Part shown: positions 57,222-64,000 of the stretch, in pieces
How the letters are laid out: each line of letters opens with the position of its first letter
Position numbering within the stretch: the first letter of the stretch is position 1
DNA from: Aphrocallistes beatrix
Taxonomy: Eukaryota > Porifera > Hexactinellida > Sceptrulophora > Aphrocallistidae
Direction: 5' to 3'
Assembly: GCA_963281255.1 (NCBI GenBank)
Contig: OY725489.1
Location: 3,224,001 to 3,288,000 of the forward strand
DNA length: 64,000 nt
Notes under the pieces: generated by a model
The model's database searches: none
The model's input: only the letters and a program-made list of their open reading frames with translations
Told to the model about the DNA's origin: nothing
Translations under genes and position numbers: made by a program

Positions 57222-58235
57222 ACAAGCGCGCATCGCTTGCTTCCGCTGCGCGGCTGGCAGACAGTTTGTGTCCGCCAGAGGCTCCCTTCGGTCGCCTGGG
57301 GTCACAATGATTAATTATAAGGGAGAGAGCATCTCTAAATATGTCTGTCCTACTGCGAAAATTGATATCACTCAAAAAATCACCAAATTTGTCAATTGAG
57401 TGATGATGACGTCATAACAAAGTGATGAGTCATCATTTTTTGATGATAATTGCATCATATGTGAGGTATGTTAGTATACAGATTTTTTAAAATTTCAACC
57501 TTCTATCCTTACTATTAAAACTCGATTATTGTATATATATATATATATATATCTGTAACGAATTGATTGAAGAAACTGCCGGGCGCAGAAGGCTGATTTT
57601 TGGCATGTGGGAGTCTTTTGGCTATAGCTCCAGTAAGTTCTGAGCTCAGACGAAAATGTCGACTCATCATGGAATTATGACGTCATTGTCACATTTTTAA
57701 AAGTTAAGCAACACAGTTATTCGGGGATAACTCAGCCATTATAGGAGATAGAAGGCTGAAATTTTAATAGAATCTGTATCCTAACACGTCTCACATATGA
57801 TGCAACTATCATCAAAAAATAATGCCTCATCACTTTGCTATGACCTCATCATTACTCATCAAAATTTTAAAAATTGACAAATTTGGTGTTTTTTCTAGTG
57901 ATATCGATTTTAAAACTAAGATGGACATATTTATAGATGCTATCTCCCTTATAATTAACCAATGTGACCTCTGGCGGACACTTTGTGTCCGCCAGCCGCG
58001 CAGCGCAAGCAAGCGAAGCGCGCTTGTCTCCTATAATGGCTGAGTTATGCTCGAATAGCTGTATTGCTTAACTTTTAAAAATGTGACAATGACGTCATAA
58101 TTCCATGATGAGTCGACATTTTCGTCTGAGCTCAGAACTTACTGGAGCCATAGCCAAAAGACTCCCACATGCCAAAAAACAGCTTTCTATGACCGGCAGT
58201 TTCTTCAATCAATTCGTTACAGAGATATATATATA
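57222..58235 (-). repeat. Hairpin-ended repeat, minus copy interrupted by a plus copy
   Basis: Starts acaagcgcgcatcgcttgc at 57222, runs to ttcta at 57505, is interrupted by 57506-58026, and resumes at 58027 with tctcctataatggctgag, ending in the (TA)n run at 58222-58237. In the copy at 7894-8193 the same joint is continuous (gctatctcctataatggctg), which serves as an empty site. Confidence 0.88.
57506..58026 (+). repeat. Hairpin-ended repeat, complete plus copy (521 bp)
   Basis: Begins tccttactattaaaactcg, then (TA)n at about 57532-57551, ctgtaacgaattgattgaag, the two tgacgtca-type palindromes, and ends with the stem-loop caagcgaagcgcgcttg. Comparison with the empty site puts the insertion between A and T without target duplication, consistent with the Helitron/Helentron group; it has no coding capacity. 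Confidence 0.8.
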
Positions 58236-59256
58236 TACAGGGTGTCTCAAAAGTTTTTTCCGGTTGTACTAATATCCACAACTTGTAAACTATAGTATAG
58301 AAATCTTATATTATTTGTCAATATAATCTCCTCTAAGTTGGATACAAGAATTAATTCGAGCAGGCATCCCTGAGATTAAATTCTCCAAAATCGACGGTGT
58401 GAGTCCATTCCAGATATTTTTCAGGTAATTAGCGAGCTCTGACAAATTGGTGGCTGGTCTCTTCTTGTCAAGCTCTGCTTGAATAATCGCCCAAAGATTT
58501 TCAATGGGATTTAAATCTGGTGAATTGCTAGGCCAAATTCCTTTAGCCCAGTACCCTGGAATATTATTGGAAAGCCAGGTTTGCGTCTTTTTGGCGGTAT
58601 GGGTAGGAGCCCCATCCTGCATAAAAATGGCCTCGGACATCAAGCGACACATTTTCCGTTCTTTCACTGGGCCTGTAGTTTTTCTTCTCTTCAAGGTAGA
58701 AAGGCAGGACTTCTCCAAAATTTCTTTTATATAGTATTCTGCATTTACAGATTGTTTAGGAGGAAGAAAATGGAGTTCCGAGATCCCAGTGCCACTCATC
58801 ATCCCCCAGACCATGATTTTAGGCGGGAATTTAACTGTCTGAATAGGCTCAATGTTTCGCGCATTCTGACTCCAAACCCGATCGTTCTGCCGATTTGTTG
58901 GATGGAAAAGTTCAAAAGAACTCTCGTCACTAAAAAGAACCCTTTTCCGATCCTGTTCATCCCAAAATTTATGACTAAGGCAGAATTGCAGCCTCTGTTC
59001 CTTCTGTTTTCCGACAATTTTGGTTGCGAAGGTCTTTTGTATGGCTTTGCTCCGATGGTATTCCTTAAATACCGAAGTATAGTGTCTTTACTAACTCTCT
59101 GTGAATTTTTCGAAACGATACAAGCAAGTTTTCGCGTAGACTGCCAACGTTTGCCTAGAGATTTTCTAATAATTATTTTAGGAACGCGAGAAAGCCGTGT
59201 TGGACGCCCAGACCGAGGTTTGTCCGCCATGGATTTGCAAACATCGAGTAAGTAAG
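58236..59256 (-). mobile_element. Broken Tc1/mariner (DD37E) element inserted in a (TA)n tract
   Basis: Left end TA|cagggtgtctcaaaagtttt at 58236-58257, inside the (TA)n head of the interrupted hairpin-ended repeat. The expected opposite end is missing: homology ends near 59239, where a large palindrome begins. Confidence 0.85.
58311..59230 (-). pseudogene. Tc1/mariner transposase, frameshifted and N-terminally truncated
   Basis: The minus frame 59230-58799 carries SGRPTRLSRVPKIIIRKSLG and the second helix-turn-helix, then loses frame around 59010; the first catalytic block reads in another frame. The frame 58814-58311 carries FMQDGAPTHTAKKTQTWLSN and SPDLNPIENLW with 37 residues between D and E, so it belongs to the same DD37E group as 54455-55525, though clearly a different lineage. 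The first helix-turn-helix is replaced by the palindrome. Not functional. Confidence 0.88.
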
Positions 59257-60057
59257 CATTCTGATCTTTAACTTCACAGACTTTCAGACAGACGTCTCTA
59301 GAAACAGTTCAGCTAAGTAGAACATCTTATTGATAAACAGTAAAGTAGTTGAATAACTATAAGGTACAAAGAAAATAAATTACTTACAAGCGTGCTTCGC
59401 TTGCTTGCGCTGCGCGGCAATGAAATCAGAACTGTAGCAGAAATTTTGTTCGTGATAAATATAATGTACTTTGTATTAAGTCAACTAATCCCGAATGTAA
59501 GCTCAATTTGAATATACAAAGTTCACATTGCTAAATATTATTATACTTAAATAATCAATTCCAGTCCATGTCGTTAAAAGTTATTTTATGATCGAATTGA
59601 TTGGCCAGCACATTTTGTCACCTATCTCGGCGAGGTATAATAATATTTAGCAATGTGAACTTTGTATATTCAAATTGAGCTTACATTCGGGATTAGTTGA
59701 CTTAATACAAAGTACATTATATTTATCACGAACAAAATTTCTGCTACAGTTCTGATTTCATTAATGTAACCGTAGACAAATGACAATCCAGTATAAAACA
59801 AGAAAGCGACGTATTGTTTCTCTAATATCCCCAAGCGCCCACTGGGTAAATCTGCGGACACGCAGTGTCTGCAAGCCGCGCGCAGCGCAAGCAAACGAAG
59901 CACGCTTGTAAGTAATTTATTTTCTTTGTACCTTATAGTTATTCAACTACTTTTACTGTTTATCAATAAGATGTTCTACTTAGCTGAACTGTTTCTAGAG
60001 ACGTCTGTCTGAAAGTCTGTGAAGTTAAAGATCAGAATGCTTACTTACTCGATGTTT
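59239..60057. repeat. 819-bp compound palindrome incorporating a hairpin-ended repeat
   Basis: Outer arms 59239-59385 and 59910-60057 are inverted copies (atcgagtaagtaagcattct ... ). Next inwards, 59386-59418 and 59877-59909 are the inverted acaagcgtgcttcgcttgct termini. The innermost arms are 59419-59560 and 59625-59766 (tgaaatcagaactgtagcag ... ), almost identical. About 110 bp at 59767-59876 have no partner. Such a structure could arise by inverted duplication of one end, or be a foldback element. Confidence 0.85.
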
Positions 60058-60408
60058 GATGCTAATTAATGATGAAGCCCAGATCTATTCTTAATTATCA
60101 TAACTTTTATTGATTGATTCTTTATACATTTTTGAATCATTAGCATGTACGACTATATATGAATCACATTAATTATTAATAATATATGAATCTAACTCTA
60201 AAGAGGATGGCTAGAAAAGGGGGATCGTTTAATTAAAAGCCTAAAACAAACACTTTACAATGCATTAAGTAATTATTACATTGAATCTATCATCAACTTC
60301 AATATTGCCTTTAAATTAATGAATTCATAATAGCTCTTAATCTTAATCCATGGTCCAGAAATTCATTAGAGTATCATTGCCTTAGTGTATTAGAATGCTA
60401 TGGTGTAG

Positions 60409-60429
60409 CCTTACTATTAAATTCGATTA

Positions 60430-60515
<86 letters not shown>

Positions 60516-61025
60516 GTAACGAATTGATTGAAGAAACTGCCGGTCATGTAAAGCTAATTTTTGGCATGTGGGAATCTTTTGGCTATGGCTCCAGTAAGTT
60601 CTGAGCTCAGACGAAAATGTCGACTCATCATGGAATTATAACGTCATTGTCACATTTTTAAAAGTTAAGCAACACAGTTATTCGGGCATAACTCAGCCAT
60701 TATAGGAGATAGAAGGCTGAAATTTTAATAGAATATGTATACTAACATATCTCACGCATGATGTAACTATCATCGAAAAATGATGACTCATCACTCTGTT
60801 ATGACGTCATCATTACCATCCAAATTTTAAAAATTGACAAATTTGGTGATTTTTCGAGTGATATCGATTTTAACACTAAGATATACATATTTAGAGATGT
60901 TATCACCCTTATAATTAATCAATGTGATCCCAGGCGAGCGAAGGGAGTGTCCGCCAGCCGCGCAGCGCAAGCAAGCGAAGCGCGCTTGTAAAAAAATAAA
61001 TATTATTCGAATTTTAATAGTAAGG
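60409..61025 (+). repeat. Hairpin-ended repeat with long (TA)n, plus copy, framed by inverted cttactattaaa sequences
   Basis: ccttactattaaattcgatt at 60409, an ~80-bp (TA)n tract at 60434-60513, the body ctgtaacgaattgattgaag ... aagatatacatatttagag, the hairpin end at 60970-60989, then aataaatattattcgaattttaatagtaagg at 60998-61025, which is the inverse of the left edge. So in this copy the body is bounded on both sides by an inverted cttactattaaa sequence. Confidence 0.85.
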
Positions 61026-61055
61026 ATATACTTGTAAATAACGCCCCAAATTTCA

Positions 61056-61093
61056 GAAGTTAGCTACTATACAAAAGTATAGTCGGCAGACTA
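61056..61093. repeat. Short palindromic repeat, third copy
   Basis: agttagctactatac / gtatagtcggcagact; compare 14386-14418 and 48306-48341. Confidence 0.65.
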
Positions 61094-62070
61094 AAAAAGA
61101 TTAAGGTTGGCCTTTCCTATGGGCATTTTGTTTTTTATCAAAAATATGCCAAAAGTCCTTTTTAACCATTTTAGGATCACTGAAGGGGTTCTAAACATTA
61201 ATTTTGATTTTTAGAATTTCAATGTTAATATTTAGCCACTTAGAGCCACTTGTACCACCAGGTGTCGGCCAAAAATGGGCACATTTTTAAAACAGAAAGT
61301 CTCATATCCATAACTTCTTTGAACCATGTCAGATCATCATTTTAATGCTAAATTCGTGCTCATCACTAAATTTCCAGCAATTTGATATATATTGAACACA
61401 TTTGGAGAGATTCTTTGGCTTCGGGTTCCTAGCAACGGCCAGGAATGTTAAAAAATTCCTGGCCGTTGCTATGCTCGGACATCCAAAAGATTATCCAAAT
61501 ATGGTCAATATATATATCAAATTGCTGGAAATTTAGTGCTGAGCACGAATTTGGCATTAGAATGATCATCTGACATGGTTCAGAGAAGTTATTGGTCTCG
61601 GATTCCGGCGGACACTATCGAATGTGGTTATTTTTGGGTGGTCAGTCAGCAATGACCAGTTTTTCCCACTTTCGATGGTGAAAACTTTGATATACCATAT
61701 TTTGGAGTTAAGTACTGCTATAAGTTGTCGAATAAGGATATTTGCATGTTATTTAATATTCCAAAGCAGTTAAAACAAATGGAAATTGAGGTACATATAT
61801 AAATATTTTCTAAATTCTATTTTCTGAGACTTTTTTTTCAGCAATTATAAAGGTGACGATTTTTTGTATATTCAACATAGGGGTGAAAACTCAACGGTTT
61901 CTGATAGATCTCGAAGAGCAGAACATAATGAACAGACAGATTTTTGATAATACAAATAAAAAGAGAATTATGAAAAAAAGAGTGTCAAAATTACTAAAAA
62001 TAAACTTCCTGGGTTGTTTTGGTGTGAATTTTTAACAATTTTCAAAATTTCAAAAATCTGTCTGTTCATT

Positions 62071-63695
62071 AGTTAGATCAGGGGTTCTCAACGGGGGCGC
62101 TAGCGCCCCCCAGGGGGCGTTTGAAAAATCTAGGGGGGCGCTGAGAGTGAAAGGGGCGCTAGGGGGGCGCAAGGGGGGCGCTGAGGGGAACTTGGGCCCT
62201 GGAAGAAAAAATAAATTTTAGGGGGTATTTTCCCTTCTAAATAACATATTGGTCAAATTGTATTATGAAAGTATAACATAAATCACTTGTAGATGTGGTT
62301 TCAAGTAATATTTATCGAATTACAACTAACAATTGCTATTCGCCAGATCTCTAGTTACGGATACGAGGGGAGTATCTATATTTGAAGTTGTTCGATCGTT
62401 TTTTGACTATCATAATATTCCTTTGTCGAACATTATTGCATGCTCAATGGATGGTGCACCTTCAATGATAGGTTGTTACCGAGGATTTATTGCTTTGTTA
62501 AAGAAGGCAGTTCCCAACGTGTTTACCATACACTGTGTAATTCACCGACAGCACTTAGTTGCCAAGAATCTTAGTGAGAAACTCAATGTCTCACTCCAAT
62601 TCGTTATTACAGCAGTTAATGCTATCAAGACACGTGCTCTCAAAGACCGTCTTTTCCGACAGCTTTGCCATGAGAATGCTGAACAATTTGGATGTCTCCT
62701 TCTCCACACAGAAGTCAGATGGTTGTCGAAGGGAAACTGTTTAAAACGGTTCAATGAACTATTTGATACAATAATCCAGTTCATGGATGATGTCAATCCA
62801 AAGTTAGGTCATGATATCAGTATCCGAAAGCATGATATCGCATATCTAGCTGACATATTTGATAAATTGAATTCACTCAATTTGCAACTTCAAAGCCAAA
62901 ATGTTAATTTGATAAGAACTAAATCTGCCGTTTTATCATTTATAAATCGACTAACTCTGTATAAACAGAACCTCTGCCGTAGAGAGTTTTATCAATTCGC
63001 TTATCTGCAAGCAGTTCCAGATGTCACTGATGATCAACTGCGAGTATATGCTTCGCATATTGAATCAATCAAGGAAGATATGCTGATCCGGTTTAAGGAC
63101 CTGGGAGAGCTCAATGTACCAGATTGGGTGGTTAACCTTTTTACTGCAGATCTAGAGAAGGTGGAGATTGAAATCCAAGAAGTATTAGCTGAGCTACAGG
63201 CTGATATTGAAGCTCGAATAGAGTTTGGCCAACATGATTTCTCGACCTTCTGGGTACAAAAGAAAAATATCTTACGTTGGCCGCAGTTATGGGAAAGGTC
63301 AAAGCTTTTGATCATCGCATTTCCAACTTCATATTTAGTTGAGAAGGGATTCAGTACAGTAATGGGACTTCATACTAAGCAGCGAAATCGGGTGGATATA
63401 GTGATAAACGGCGACCTACGTTTAATGTTGACGAATTTTGAGCCTGATGTAGCGAAACTTGCTGGTGATCATCCACCTCAGGGTTCCCATTAACTATGAA
63501 TCTCAAGGATAAATTACTAGAATTTGAATTGGAACTACATTGATTGACAATTATTACAGTATACTTGACATAGTATTAATCATGATTCTAAAATTCCTAA
63601 GGTTACAAATTACAACTAGAAGGGGGGCGCTGAAAGAATTTATATGGACCAAAGGGGGCGTCAAAAGAAAAAGGTTGAGAACCACTGAGTTAGAT
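62071..63695 (+). mobile_element. Internally deleted hAT transposon, 1609 bp
   Basis: Flanked by agttagat (62071-62078 and 63688-63695). Ends caggggttctcaacggggg at 62079 and ggttgagaaccactg at 63687. Relative to the 31664-34072 element about 800 bp are missing at one point near 62333, removing the transposase N-terminus. Confidence 0.95.
62333..63493 (+). pseudogene. hAT transposase remnant lacking the N-terminal third
   Basis: From LLFARSLVTDTRG onward this is about 96 per cent identical by eye to residues 207-592 of the transposase at 31858-33636. The BED finger and the first catalytic aspartate are deleted, and the second block reads CSMDGAPSM in place of CSTDGAPSM. There is no proper ATG at the junction. 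The C-terminal dimerisation region is retained, so if expressed it could bind the intact protein, but expression is doubtful. Confidence 0.92.
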
Positions 63696-63926
63696 CATTG
63701 ATTTATGAATGAATTTGAAAAGTTTCTAAAGGATTGTAAGCATATCGTGTGCGGTTTTTCCTTGTAAAATCACTCAATTTTTTAAAAAAAGTTTTTAACT
63801 GTTGAATTATTTCAATTATTAATGCAGTTTTGCGGATAACTCTGCGATTCAAATCTACACTGAAAAAATTAAATGAATCGGTTGAAAAAGTCAAAAGTTA
63901 GCAATTATAGGAAAGGCCAACCTTAA

Positions 63927-64000
63927 GTCGATATCTTTAAAACGGAGTTATGATTGGTTTGGATATACTACAGGTGGAGGGGAAATGTGTCCGTTCCCAG
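63927..64000. other. Window end, unassigned
   Basis: Short AT-rich flank of the TTAA element; nothing recognised. Confidence 0.4.

Larger units (their letters stand above)
61101..63926. mobile_element. TTAA-bounded element, copy 2, inverted and carrying a hAT insertion
   Basis: TTAA at 61101-61104 and 63923-63926 with the same ggttggcctttcctat ends as 27241-28433, in opposite orientation. The central hairpin is at 61433-61469. Subtracting the nested hAT element leaves about 1.2 kb, matching copy 1. Confidence 0.9.

Noticed and set aside
57532..58240. Possible CRISPR-like or tRNA-like structure from repeated palindromes
   Set aside because: The repeats are nested mobile-element copies in inverted orientation, not regularly spaced direct repeats, and no cloverleaf can be drawn.
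58581..59255. 224-codon plus-strand ORF
   Set aside because: It overlaps the minus-strand Tc1 transposase, which has the catalytic motifs; the plus frame has none.

Overview
This window looks like a gene-poor, AT-rich stretch of an invertebrate (most likely arthropod) nuclear genome built almost entirely from transposable elements inserted into one another. No rRNA, tRNA, CRISPR, operon or bacterial-type gene order is visible. The animal assignment rests on the mix of families: BED-finger hAT transposase, Tc1/mariner with DD37E spacing, Bel-Pao, Ty3/gypsy, a Mutator-like transposase with a PHD-like tail, and a cysteine-rich protein family that is abundant in arthropod and cnidarian genomes. 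The exact species cannot be read from the sequence. I found no convincing intact host gene; two or three small open frames are listed as low-confidence candidates.

Layout. 1-7 kb: old diverged dispersed repeats. 7.05-7.62 kb: a 570-bp near-perfect foldback with an 8-bp duplication. 7.7-10.4 kb: inverted-repeat-flanked element encoding a cysteine-rich protein with one frameshift. 10.6-18 kb: simple repeats, a pogo-type MITE, a foldback with a large tandem array (15.0-15.9 kb), a candidate ORF at 16.5 kb. 21.2-23.3 kb: two long hairpins. 23.4-26.3 kb (minus): broken tyrosine-recombinase (Crypton-like) element, with an inverted partial copy at 22.3 kb. 27.2-28.4 kb: TTAA-bounded non-autonomous element. 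30.1-31.4 kb: Bel-Pao relic. 31.66-34.07 kb: apparently intact hAT element. 35.7-36.3 kb: nested hAT MITEs. 37.7-42.6 kb: 4.9-kb element with 31-bp terminal inverted repeats, a 9-bp target duplication and decayed ORFs. 43.8-48.3 kb: Ty3/gypsy element with both LTRs inserted in a palindromic MITE. 48.4-57.2 kb: two inverted arms of almost 600 bp enclosing a Mutator-like gene that is itself split by an intact Tc1-type transposon. 57.2-61.0 kb: nested copies of a hairpin-ended repeat family plus a broken Tc1 element. 61.1-63.9 kb: second TTAA element carrying an internally deleted hAT copy.

The window supplies its own empty sites, so many insertion boundaries and their relative order can be read directly: hAT into the TTAA element, LTR element into the palindromic MITE, Tc1 into the Mutator-like ORF, one hairpin-ended repeat into another, and one hAT MITE into another. 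The only units that look able to encode a complete enzyme are the hAT transposase (31858-33636, minus) and the Tc1/DD37E transposase (54455-55525, plus). The least explained pieces are the recombinase element at 23.4-26.3 kb, the hairpin-ended repeat family, the 37.7-42.6 kb element and the 48.4-57.2 kb inverted-arm unit.
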